Shown piece after piece: positions 1 through 6,756 of a stretch of DNA of 12,498 nt. The stretch spans positions 1 to 12,498 of the forward strand of contig CAZEUR010000034.1 in assembly GCA_964515175.1 (NCBI GenBank), in the 5' to 3' direction. The stretch is from CAIWGV01 sp964515175. Lineage in GTDB: Bacteria; Pseudomonadota; Alphaproteobacteria; UBA7879; UBA5542. The position numbers and the translations under genes were made by a program. The notes under the pieces were generated by a model. It searched no databases and was not told where the DNA came from. It worked only from the letters and a program-made list of their open reading frames with translations. The first letter of the stretch is position 1, and every line of letters begins with the position of its first letter.

Positions 1-136
1 TTATAGCTCTGCGTTGAGCTGAGATTGCTTCTTGACCTACAACATCTATGTTGGCCATATCTCTACGCCCAACTAAGGGTGCGTCTTGACCGAAACCTAT
101 ATCTGTACGCCGAACTAAAGTTGCTTCTGGACCTAC
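1..136 (-). repeat. Degenerate tandem repeats in the tail of the exported protein
   Basis: The plus-strand block tgcttcttgacctac at 26-40 recurs as tgcgtcttgaccgaa at 80-94 and tgcttctggacctac at 122-136, with a second shared block (ctacgcc or gtacgcc) between copies. The spacings of 54 and 42 bp are multiples of three, so the frame is kept. On the minus strand the blocks encode V/F-G-P/Q-E/D-A followed by LV-RR-DI. More copies may lie beyond position 1. Confidence 0.75.
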
Positions 137-2116
137 AAAGACTATGCCGGGATGCTGGACAACTCTATGATGGTCACGCTGTATACGCCTTATGGGTTCA
201 CCTCTGACGATATTTATTGGAGCGCCTGTACGCATGAGTTTTGGAGAAAAATCATTTCCATCTTCGAGTCGGTGACTTCTATAGAGAGGTCCCACTTCTT
301 GAGCTTCTTTTAAAAATTCATGGGTATAAGTAAAGATATTATCTTGCGTTATAAGGCTCTGTAAAGTTGCTTCATGTAACTTCTGAGACGTATAGCTCAT
401 CCTATATTCCAGCATTTCTCGATTGAAGTACAAATCTCTCTCAACACACATCGTATGACCAGCAGCAAGCTCTTGAAGAATGGATAGACGGTCATGAGAA
501 GTCATGCCTGGAGTAATTAATTGTAGCGCATAGGAGGCAAGAAGCTCGGCATCTTCCCAGGTTACATGCGAATTTACCTGATCATTTAACCTAATACTAA
601 AAAACTGAATGAGAGAGACCTTATCATCTACAGTCATATTTGGCGTCATAAAAGGACGAGCCATCGTTAGAAGCCGACGGCAACCTTCAACGGTGGGTTG
701 GCAATCAATACATAGAGAAATAACTTCAGCGCGATTGGATCTACTCATAGAGGGAGTCATGAAGCTGTTGCTTATAAGGAAATCTAGAAAACTCTGTCGC
801 TCAGCAGAAGAAAGATGCCCGAGCCTGATTAGCCTCACGTACACAGAATAGTCAATGCCTTCAGTAATGAATCCATTTTGCCGGAAGAACTCTTCAAAAC
901 TCCTTATTTCATCATTAGAAAGACAGAGTAAGGCCTCAATGATATCATTCCGTATAGATTCGCCCGCCCGCAGGGTCTGAGGAATAAGTCCAGAGCTCAA
1001 AATACAGTCTAAAGAACTCTGTCTTTCCTCCATATCAATAGAGTGCAAAGATTTTATTATAGAGGCGCATGTCTTTGTACGCATATAGTTAGCGAACAAA
1101 CCGGTGTCTGAGAGAAAAGTCAGAAAGCTTTCTTGGTCTTCCTCAGCTGGAAACCCTGCAAAAACTTCCATAATTTCAGCGAACTCATGAGAATGCTGGT
1201 CACGGTGGTGTATCCTGTTTGCACACTTTAGAATCTTAGTTCTTTCCGCATCGTTTCGAAGTTTTGCTAAATTCCTAAGGATTCTAAGGTTTCCGATTTT
1301 TTTGCTTTGCGGCTGTTCTATTGTTTTTAATATTTCTAATAAAGGATTGTCAATAAAGGTTGAGACCAATCTTACGAAACTATGTTTTTCCCCTAGATCT
1401 GGAATTAAGGTTAAAACATTCAACAAATCTTCAGGACATAGCGCGGGAATGTTTGCAGAAAAGAGTTGTTGAGCTAAGCGAAAAAGATCTTCTCTATCCG
1501 ATGCATTATTAGCTCCTTTTCTTATATATTCAACTGCAGAGGGAAATACAAGTAAACGATTCCAATAGCTCTTGCTACCTTCTGGCAAATAAGTCCTCTT
1601 ACCTCTTCGAACTAGTTTAGACACTTCTTGGTCAATTCGATCCGCCACTGATGCTACTTCGGCTCTTTCAGTAAAGGGAATCTGACTAAAATGGCGAATC
1701 ACCAAAGCGATAGCCCTCGAATCAAAAAGTTGGAAACTCTGCATCCAAGTACTTGACTTAAGAAAGTCTACTAAACGTGTTCTTTCATCGACTCCCGGAA
1801 CTGCATACAAAGCCTTAATAATATCTAGACAACGACCAGCGTCACAACGACCAGCGTCCATGCAAGGAACAAGGATTTTTTTTGTATCATGTACAAGATT
1901 CTCTAACTCAGCAGCAGGAACAGTACCCAAAAAAGATTCTAGCTCTTGACAATGGCTATAACCTAGAGAACGAGCTAGAGAACGAACCTGTTGCTGCTGC
2001 ATTTCGGGAGCAAGATCGTTTTCAAAGTTCCCTTCAGCTCGGGCAGCGGAAAAAGAACTGTTTGCAAAGCCCATCAAAAGAATAACAATAAAGCTAATAT
2101 GTCTAAAAATATTCAT
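1..2116 (-). CDS. Large exported helical-repeat protein, 3' end outside window
   Basis: An uninterrupted minus-strand frame runs from ATG at 2116 to the window edge, giving 705 codons with no stop. Residues 1-28 form a Sec signal peptide: a basic start, a hydrophobic core (SFIVILLMGF) and a likely cut after ARA at about 27. Residues 50-600 are predicted mostly helical. They carry a degenerate repeat roughly every 35-47 residues built on a helix like ER-SFL-DFL followed by a loop such as GF or FMTP; copies lie near 110, 328, 364, 404, 440 and 480. The tail (about 660-705) holds short repeats of the type VGQEA-LV-RRDI. A Cys-rich duplication (two AGRC blocks) lies near 88-96. The ATG is supported by the signal peptide and an upstream promoter, although the ribosome site (AGGATTG) is weak. 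I recognise no family. It could be a secreted HEAT-like scaffold or effector, but this is inference from repeats and export only. Confidence 0.85.
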   Translation of the reverse strand, partial: MNIFRHISFIVILLMGFANSSFSAARAEGNFENDLAPEMQQQQVRSLARSLGYSHCQELESFLGTVPAAELENLVHDTKKILVPCMDAGRCDAGRCLDIIKALYAVPGVDERTRLVDFLKSSTWMQSFQLFDSRAIALVIRHFSQIPFTERAEVASVADRIDQEVSKLVRRGKRTYLPEGSKSYWNRLLVFPSAVEYIRKGANNASDREDLFRLAQQLFSANIPALCPEDLLNVLTLIPDLGEKHSFVRLVSTFIDNPLLEILKTIEQPQSKKIGNLRILRNLAKLRNDAERTKILKCANRIHHRDQHSHEFAEIMEVFAGFPAEEDQESFLTFLSDTGLFANYMRTKTCASIIKSLHSIDMEERQSSLDCILSSGLIPQTLRAGESIRNDIIEALLCLSNDEIRSFEEFFRQNGFITEGIDYSVYVRLIRLGHLSSAERQSFLDFLISNSFMTPSMSRSNRAEVISLCIDCQPTVEGCRRLLTMARPFMTPNMTVDDKVSLIQFFSIRLNDQVNSHVTWEDAELLASYALQLITPGMTSHDRLSILQELAAGHTMCVERDLYFNREMLEYRMSYTSQKLHEATLQSLITQDNIFTYTHEFLKEAQEVGPLYRSHRLEDGNDFSPKLMRTGAPINIVRGEPIRRIQRDHHRVVQHPGIVFVGPEATLVRRTDIGFGQDAPLVGRRDMANIDVVGQEAISAQRRAI
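1829..1858 (-). repeat. 15-bp perfect tandem duplication in coding sequence
   Basis: The unit acaacgaccagcgtc occurs twice head to tail with no mismatch. On the coding strand it duplicates D-A-G-R-C in the exported protein, adding one cysteine. The in-frame length suggests a recent slippage duplication. Confidence 0.9.
1963..1986 (-). repeat. 12-bp tandem duplication in coding sequence
   Basis: ctagagaacgag is followed directly by ctagagaacgaa, one mismatch in 12 bp. It encodes the doubled R-S-L-A / R-S-L-G near residues 45-52 of the exported protein. Like the 15-bp duplication nearby, it preserves the reading frame. Confidence 0.8.
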
Positions 2117-2131
2117 TTTTCAATCCTGTAG

Positions 2132-2175
2132 TTCAAGTAAAATACTGTATACAGGCTTATATAGGAATACTTGAA
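2132..2175. promoter_or_regulatory. Nested inverted repeats over the promoter, operator-like
   Basis: TTCAAGTA (2132-2139) and TACTTGAA (2168-2175) are a perfect 8-bp inverted repeat. Between them CTGTATACAG (2145-2154) is a perfect 10-bp palindrome placed at the predicted start of transcription. The arrangement resembles a regulator-binding region, though no regulator gene is nearby and AT-rich DNA yields some palindromes by chance. Confidence 0.4.
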
Positions 2176-2186
2176 TATAATTTCAA
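2158..2186 (-). promoter_or_regulatory. Probable sigma-70 promoter of the exported repeat protein
   Basis: On the minus strand a -35 box TTGAAA (2186-2181) is followed after 17 bp by TATATA (2163-2158); a TATAAG two bases further on could also serve. Transcription would begin near 2150, giving a leader of about 35 bases before the ATG at 2116. Confidence 0.55.
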
Positions 2187-2208
2187 GCCTAAGTTGCATA
2201 AAGTTTTA

Positions 2209-2432
2209 GGGGCTGTCCTAGATAACTAGTTTAAATAGCCGCAAACCCATTGTTTTAACTGGATTAATTTGGCTTTTGTATTGGGGCTGTTAAAACGCCA
2301 CTCACATTCCTTCAAAAATAGCCAAAATTCTGTCTTGGGGATATCATTAAATTTACGCATATGTCTCTTTAGCTTGAGTCTGTCGCAAATTCTTGACTCA
2401 GACTTCCTGATCTCTAGAGCTAAAGGTGCCTC
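2209..2432 (-). mobile_element. Decayed insertion-sequence end
   Basis: The block GGGGCTGTCCTA at 2209-2220 sits six bases beyond the transposase stop codon. It looks like an IS1595-group terminal inverted repeat, which commonly begins GG-G-CTGT. I found no matching second end further right, so the element seems to have lost its 5' half. Together with the transposase tail it accounts for most of the gap between the two flanking minus-strand genes. Confidence 0.5.
2226..2432 (-). pseudogene. C-terminal remnant of an ISXO2-like (IS1595-family) transposase
   Basis: Translation from about 2432 down to TAG at 2226 gives a tail containing RKFNDIP, then KTEFWLFLKECEWRFN. This matches the well-known IS1595/ISXO2 C-terminal pattern (KFNGIP...FYLHLKECEFRFN). 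The frame meets an in-frame TGA at 2433-2435 and no upstream catalytic region is visible, so only about 65 residues of a protein normally over 200 remain. The family is recognised by motif; the subgroup cannot be fixed. The 5' boundary is uncertain because residues before about 2400 no longer resemble a transposase. Confidence 0.7.
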
Positions 2433-2476
2433 TCAAGAGCCCGAATCTCTAAGGCTGCAATCTTCTGAAAACCCAA

Positions 2477-3067
2477 CTACTCAGACACGGTCCCAGAGAG
2501 GCTTTTCCAATGATTAAATCCTGCATCTAAGGGCTGGGCCGCTCTTTTAAAATCGAACGGACGATCCATATACCGCTGCCACTGAGCTTTCACTCTCTGG
2601 AACTCGCTCAATTCTTTCAGCAACTTTCCTTTTTCCGGCATTAAAAAGTAACGATTGATGTCCTCTTCCGTCACATTTATATCCTCAATTCCACTTTTGT
2701 GATATTTCAAACTGTCTTCTGCGTCATAGAGTTCGATCTCTAAATTCCCCTTCCCTCTCTGGGTAGGCTTCAGCAAAACCACTTGTTCTCTTAATGCTTC
2801 TATTCGTTTGAAAGCCTCTTCAAGATTTTCGGTCATTGCCCGAACCCGTGACATTTCATGCCTGATCTGATCCATTGCGGCAGAATGTTTGGCTTCAGCA
2901 ATATCATGATTGCTAATTACTTCAAAGGAACCCTCGGAACCCTCAAAATTCGAAGGAGGTGGTGGACTCTCCCTCATGGCATCTTGTAAATCCCCTGAAA
3001 TTGAAGAGCTTCTGGATCTTACTGCCGCCCATCCTTCCGAAATAAGGAAAGAAAGCCCCAGGACCAA
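2477..3067 (-). CDS. Predicted exported coiled-coil protein, unknown function
   Basis: This frame encodes about 196 residues from a TTG at 3067. A hydrophobic stretch (residues 1-15, LGLSFLISEGWA) resembles a signal peptide with a cut near GWA-AV, but it lacks the usual basic start. Residues 55-100 are rich in heptad-like helix (RHEMSRVRAMTENLEEAF, IEALREQVVLL), suggesting a coiled coil. The rest is charged and soluble, ending near HWKSLSGTVSE. No family is recognised. The start is weak: TTG has no ribosome site, and only four codons separate it from the in-frame TAA that ends the gene upstream. It may be translated by coupling to that gene, or the two may be halves of one gene broken by a stop codon. 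Confidence 0.65.
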   Translation of the reverse strand: MVLGLSFLISEGWAAVRSRSSSISGDLQDAMRESPPPPSNFEGSEGSFEVISNHDIAEAKHSAAMDQIRHEMSRVRAMTENLEEAFKRIEALREQVVLLKPTQRGKGNLEIELYDAEDSLKYHKSGIEDINVTEEDINRYFLMPEKGKLLKELSEFQRVKAQWQRYMDRPFDFKRAAQPLDAGFNHWKSLSGTVSE

Positions 3068-3079
3068 GACGCCAAAATT

Positions 3080-3292
3080 TTATTGTGCACGCTTCGCATC
3101 AACCGCTTCCACTGCCGCAAGCTCAGGCCCACCTTCTTCAGGCACACCTTCTTCCACAATCGCTGCTCCTTCAGCTAAGGCCCTAGGAGAGAGATCCGAC
3201 GTTTTGTTGCCGCCCCCTACCCAAAAATAGAAAAACCCCACAACGGCTACGGCCACCGCGATCCAAAGTAAAGTTGCATGTGGTTTTTTCAT
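3080..3292 (-). CDS. Small single-pass membrane protein, unknown function
   Basis: This frame encodes 70 residues from ATG at 3292, with an AGGG ribosome site about nine bases before it. The start KKPHATLLW is basic and leads into one membrane helix (about residues 8-26, ending FFYFWV). A short acidic, Ala/Glu/Pro-rich tail follows and would face the periplasm or outside. There is no lipobox cysteine. The tail ends AVDAKRAQ at TAA 3080-3082, and the same frame reopens at once as the coiled-coil gene. It could be a genuine anchor protein co-expressed with that gene, or the N-terminal half of a formerly single membrane-anchored coiled-coil protein. Confidence 0.6.
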   Translation of the reverse strand: MKKPHATLLWIAVAVAVVGFFYFWVGGGNKTSDLSPRALAEGAAIVEEGVPEEGGPELAAVEAVDAKRAQ

Positions 3293-3357
3293 TTTATATT
3301 CCCTGCGCTATTTATTTGTTATAGTTTAACCGTACCAAGATTTGGAGTATCCGTCAA

Positions 3358-3789
3358 ATGAACTATTGGCTGTTAAAATCAGAGCCTTCCACCTGGTCCT
3401 GGCATCAGCAATGTCAGGTTGCCTCTGAGCCTTGGACAGGCGTTCGGAATTACCAAGCCCGTAATTATCTCAAGGCCATGAAGGTAGGAGATCTTGCCCT
3501 TTTTTATCATTCAGTCACAGACAAAAAAATTATGGGTATCACAAAGGTGGTGAAAGAATTTTATCCAGATCCCACTGACGAAACACACCGGTTCGTATGT
3601 GTGGATATCAAAGCCCTAACCTCCTTCAAAGATCCCGTCTCTCTCTCGCACATTAAAGCAGACCCTCGACTTGAGAGTCTTCCTCTGCTCCGACAGTCCC
3701 GTTTGTCTGTCATGCCGATCTTAAAAAAAGAATGGGCTATTTTGTGTAAATTAGGTAAAACAGATATCAATGGATTTGATCACGCATAA
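3358..3789 (+). CDS. EVE-domain protein (Thy28-like)
   Basis: The 143-residue protein is a single EVE domain, a PUA-like fold linked to binding of modified bases in nucleic acid. Visible family signatures are W-L-L-K-S-E-P at residues 4-10, W-T-G-V-R-N-Y-Q-A-R-N at 26-36, G-D-L-A-L-F-Y-H-S at 44-52 and a late RLSV-P-L-K-EW block. The length is normal for bacterial stand-alone members. GGAG at 3344-3347 lies ten bases before the ATG, and a possible -10 box TATAGT is at 3320-3325 with no good -35. The 3' end overlaps the next gene by 20 bases, so they are probably co-transcribed. The ligand in this organism cannot be read from sequence. Confidence 0.93.
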   Translation: MNYWLLKSEPSTWSWHQQCQVASEPWTGVRNYQARNYLKAMKVGDLALFYHSVTDKKIMGITKVVKEFYPDPTDETHRFVCVDIKALTSFKDPVSLSHIKADPRLESLPLLRQSRLSVMPILKKEWAILCKLGKTDINGFDHA

Positions 3790-4849
3790 AATACTTCTCA
3801 TGGGGCTCAGCGCCTTTGGTGTCTCGGCATTGGGTACCTGGGTCATGATTCGCATCGGAATCAAAGATGTGCCCGTTCATCGCTCTTCCCATAAAATGCC
3901 CACCCCCCGCAGCGGCGGCATGGGAATCATCGCGGGCTTCGCCACCGCCATGCTCTACTTATATGCCATTGACGCCATGGGGTACATTGCCTCTTGGAGA
4001 TTATCCTTATTAGGACTTGGAGCGCTTGTCACAATTGCCATCTCCTTGCGGGATGATATAAAAGCAGTCCCCTTTATCCAAAAACTTTTGGTGCAGATTT
4101 TGACGGCCTGCCTCATTGTCGCCAGCGGGCTTTCTCTTACAGAAATTCCAATTCCCTTCTACGGCACTCTGGAGCTGGGAAGTTTGGGGGGAATTATTTC
4201 CGTCTTGTGGATCATTTTTTTCATGAATGTTTTTAACTTCATGGACGGTCTTAATGGCCTTGCCAGCGGAGGATCCCTCGTCGCATCTCTATTTTGTGCT
4301 GGTATTGGTCTCTTCTTTGAAGAAAAAGCCTTCTGCTATGTCAGTTTTAGTTTGTTCTTTTCAACGCTCGGATTTTTCCTATTCAACTTTCCCAAAGGGA
4401 AAATTTTCATGGGGGATGTGGGCAGTCAATTTTTGGGCCTCATCTGGGCCATTCTGTTGCTTATCCCTGCGCAGACAGGACACGTGACCCAAACTCGGAT
4501 TTCTTTGTTCACGGTCCCTCTTCTTTTCTTTGGATTTATCTACGATGTTTCCGCTACATTAGTCCGACGCATTTGGTATGGTGACCCCTTTTGGGAGGCG
4601 CACCGGACGCATCTCTTCCAGCTTCTTAACCGCACGGGCTTTAGCCATACCCAAGTTACAGGTTTATATTTATGTGTGTCTGTGGTACAAGGGATAGGCG
4701 CCATTGGCTTGCAATGCATGGCGCTGACTTATCAAGTCTTTATTTTTATGCCCTATTTAGTATTTATGATGGGATATCATTATTGGATTTATTCGCACCT
4801 CAACAAAAAAGTAAAAGCTCTTCCCAGACGGAGGCGTCGTCGCTCATGA
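3770..4849 (+). CDS. WecA/MraY-type undecaprenyl-phosphate sugar-1-phosphate transferase
   Basis: This polytopic membrane enzyme of 359 residues should join a UDP-linked amino sugar phosphate to the polyprenyl carrier, beginning O-antigen or a similar glycan. Diagnostic sites are the loop D-V-P-V-H-R-S-S-H then PTPRSGG (33-50), the Asp pair at 95-96 with K-L-L-V-Q after it, N-V-F-N-F-M-D-G (153-160), G-D-V-G-S-Q-F-L-G (215-223) and E-A-H-R-T-H-L-F-Q (276-284). The RSSH and HR-H motifs favour the WecA/WbpL branch over true MraY. About ten hydrophobic helices are seen. The exact sugar is unknown. The tail is six arginines, and their codons contain the GGAGG ribosome site of gltX, which starts in the ATGA overlapping this stop. 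Confidence 0.92.
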   Translation: MDLITHKILLMGLSAFGVSALGTWVMIRIGIKDVPVHRSSHKMPTPRSGGMGIIAGFATAMLYLYAIDAMGYIASWRLSLLGLGALVTIAISLRDDIKAVPFIQKLLVQILTACLIVASGLSLTEIPIPFYGTLELGSLGGIISVLWIIFFMNVFNFMDGLNGLASGGSLVASLFCAGIGLFFEEKAFCYVSFSLFFSTLGFFLFNFPKGKIFMGDVGSQFLGLIWAILLLIPAQTGHVTQTRISLFTVPLLFFGFIYDVSATLVRRIWYGDPFWEAHRTHLFQLLNRTGFSHTQVTGLYLCVSVVQGIGAIGLQCMALTYQVFIFMPYLVFMMGYHYWIYSHLNKKVKALPRRRRRRS

Positions 4850-6174
4850 AGGTTCGTTTTGCGCCCAGCCCTACGGGATATATCCATGTGGGAAATTGTC
4901 GTACGTTACTCATTAACTGGCTGTTTGCCCGCCACCATGGAGCAGAGTTTATCTTGCGTTTGGATGACACTGATAAAGAAAGGAACGAGAAGCGGTACGA
5001 AGAAGGGCTTCTTGAAGATCTTGAGTGGCTTGGCCTTACTTATGATCACTATGTGAAACAGTCTGACCGCATGGGTCTCTATGCCGCGGCCGTATCAAAG
5101 CTTAAAAGCATTGGTCGCCTCTATGCCTGTTACGAAACACCGGAAGAACTGGAATTTAAACGACGCCGCCAGGTGTCCCAAGGATTGCCGCCTCTCTATG
5201 ATCGGGGAAGCTTGCATCTCTCGGAAGAAGAAAAACAAAAGTACATGGATGAAGGCCGAACACCCCACTGGCGATTTCTCATTCTACCGGAAGATGTCAC
5301 CTGGAACGATATGGTACGAGGTCCCCTTCATTTTGAGGGCGCCAAACTCAGCGATCCCGTCCTCATCCGGGAAGATGGTATGCCCATTTACACGCTCGCC
5401 TCCGTGGTGGATGATCATGACATGGGCATCACCCACATTATTCGTGGTGAAGACCACATTGCGAATACAGCTGTTCAGTTGCAGATCTTTAAAGCTCTTG
5501 GGGCAGACCTTGAAAAACTCCATTTTGGCCATCTATCTTTATTGCAAAGCGCTGATGGGGGAGAGCTCTCCAAACGCCTCGGCACGGGCAGTATTCGGGA
5601 TCTCCGAAATAATGGAATCCTTCCCATGGCTATCAGCAGCATCCTCGCTAAAATCGGCACCTCGGATTCAATCCAGCCCTTTGCGCGCATGAATGATTTG
5701 ATCGAGACTTTTGATATGGAAAAGTTCTCTCGAGGAACTCCAAAATTTTCCATGACAGAGTTGGAAGTGATCAATCAAAAACTGGTGCATCAGCTGTCCG
5801 TAGACGAGGCCCGCACGCAGAGTGGTCTCTCCTATATTGATGAAGATTTTTGGTTGGCTGTACGGCCGAATCTTAAGAATCTTCACGAGCTCAAGGAATG
5901 GTGGACCATTTGTCGAGAGGATATAAAAACCAACACAGCAGAGCCGGAGTTTATAAAGACTGCCCTCCGGCTTTTGCCCCCTGCCCCATGGACTGAAACC
6001 ACTGTGTCGGACTGGCTGGGTGCCCTCAAACAAGAAACAGGCCGTAAAGGAAAAGACCTCTTTATGCCATTGCGCCAAGCGTTGACCGGTCATGACCACG
6101 GCCCCGAGTTTGGACTCCTGTTGAATCTGATGGGGCCTGACTTGACGCAAAAACGTCTTGAGGAGTCACTCTAA
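4846..6174 (+). CDS. gltX: Glutamyl-tRNA synthetase
   Basis: The protein is a class I synthetase of 442 residues that charges tRNA-Glu with glutamate and, in lineages lacking glutaminyl-tRNA synthetase, often tRNA-Gln as well. The start F-A-P-S-P-T-G-Y-I-H-V-G-N (5-17) carries the HIGH-type site; L-D-D-T-D (39-43), I-I-R-G-E-D-H (198-204) and L-S-K-R (241-244, KMSKS equivalent) follow in the expected order. Residues 330-442 are the less conserved anticodon-binding part. The length is slightly below the usual 460-490. ATG 4846 is chosen because the conserved N-terminus begins there and GGAGG (4830-4834) precedes it by 11 bases; earlier in-frame ATGs fall inside the upstream gene. The segment AKIGTSDSI (268-276) resembles one of the two gltX types of alphaproteobacteria, so a second gltX may exist elsewhere. 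Confidence 0.96.
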   Translation: MKVRFAPSPTGYIHVGNCRTLLINWLFARHHGAEFILRLDDTDKERNEKRYEEGLLEDLEWLGLTYDHYVKQSDRMGLYAAAVSKLKSIGRLYACYETPEELEFKRRRQVSQGLPPLYDRGSLHLSEEEKQKYMDEGRTPHWRFLILPEDVTWNDMVRGPLHFEGAKLSDPVLIREDGMPIYTLASVVDDHDMGITHIIRGEDHIANTAVQLQIFKALGADLEKLHFGHLSLLQSADGGELSKRLGTGSIRDLRNNGILPMAISSILAKIGTSDSIQPFARMNDLIETFDMEKFSRGTPKFSMTELEVINQKLVHQLSVDEARTQSGLSYIDEDFWLAVRPNLKNLHELKEWWTICREDIKTNTAEPEFIKTALRLLPPAPWTETTVSDWLGALKQETGRKGKDLFMPLRQALTGHDHGPEFGLLLNLMGPDLTQKRLEESL

Positions 6175-6214
6175 CAAACGTCATCAGAGAAATAAAAGAC
6201 TGCACTCCAACAGT

Positions 6215-6244
6215 GGGTCCAGCACCTTCTTTTAAGCTGGACCC
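6215..6244 (+). terminator. Intrinsic terminator-like hairpin after gltX
   Basis: GGGTCCAGC (6215-6223) pairs perfectly with GCTGGACCC (6236-6244) across a 12-base loop. TGGCG and a run of five T follow on the plus strand. The T run is slightly displaced, so efficiency is uncertain. On the minus strand the hairpin also lies just past the stop of the small secreted-protein gene, so it may serve both converging genes. Confidence 0.65.
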
Positions 6245-6252
6245 TGGCGTTT

Positions 6253-6723
6253 TTAGTGATTTTCTGCTTTTGTGGCGTCTTCTGCTGCAAACTTTTCAAA
6301 AACAACCTTCCAGGCGGCTTCAATTTCTGGGGTTCCATACTTTGTGCTTTGTGCTATTTGACTCAGACTATATACTCCACAGAAGCAGTTATCACGAGGA
6401 TTTCCCTCTAAAAATTTTGCACGGTAATCGTCTGGTGTTATACGGAAATCCATATTGCCTATAGTTGTCTTACTTTGAAAACCGTCTCCAAGGTTCTCTG
6501 TGGAGAAAGGCCAGCTACCGGTGCTGCTCAGGTCTCCTATGACTGCCTGTCCAGCGCAACCATATACAAGAGGATCCTTGAAATTAATAGTTTCTGCATT
6601 ATGAGCCACATTAATGGTAACACGCTCAACAAATTCGATCCCATCCTCTAGGCCAAGTAACACACCCCACCCATTCCCGACAAATCCACATAATGCTAAT
6701 AAAGATACAGCTTTTAATTTCAT
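6253..6723 (-). CDS. Small secreted protein of unknown function
   Basis: The gene encodes 156 residues from ATG at 6723. This start is chosen over the TTG at 6738 because AGGAGAGG, an excellent ribosome site, lies just before the ATG and would otherwise be coding. Residues 1-20 (MKLKAVSLLALCGFVGNGWG) are a Sec signal peptide without a clear lipobox. The mature part is about 135 residues with polar, beta-prone text (ERVTINVAHNAETINF), one cysteine near residue 56 and a C-F-C pair further on, then an Ala/Glu/Lys-rich helical C-terminus. I recognise no family. It has its own strong promoter and converges on gltX, which suggests high, independent expression. A periplasmic or host-directed role is possible but unproven. 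Confidence 0.78.
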   Translation of the reverse strand: MKLKAVSLLALCGFVGNGWGVLLGLEDGIEFVERVTINVAHNAETINFKDPLVYGCAGQAVIGDLSSTGSWPFSTENLGDGFQSKTTIGNMDFRITPDDYRAKFLEGNPRDNCFCGVYSLSQIAQSTKYGTPEIEAAWKVVFEKFAAEDATKAENH

Positions 6724-6756
6724 GTTACCTCTCCTCAATTAATTGATTTCTAACTG

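Noticed and set aside
25..207. Plus-strand frame with repeated Leu/Tyr/Arg text
   Set aside because: It is the antisense shadow of the tail repeats in the large minus-strand gene; no ribosome site.
609..2085. Short plus-strand frames at 609-851 and 1882-2085
   Set aside because: Both lie inside the continuous minus-strand frame that has a signal peptide and promoter.
2284..2291. Second GGGGCTGT as the other end of the IS
   Set aside because: It lies inside the transposase coding tail in direct orientation, so it is probably chance.
2269..2517. 82-codon plus-strand frame
   Set aside because: It is antisense to the transposase remnant and the end of the coiled-coil gene; composition is not protein-like.
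4672..4845. Upstream in-frame start for gltX
   Set aside because: It would add 58 residues encoded inside the glycosyltransferase gene; the conserved N-terminus and GGAGG site support ATG 4846.
5668..6150. 160-codon minus-strand frame antisense to gltX
   Set aside because: gltX is unmistakable on the other strand and this frame shows no motif or ribosome site.
6724..6738. TTG start at 6738 for the small secreted protein
   Set aside because: The extra codons are the ribosome site itself; ATG 6723 gives a normal signal peptide.
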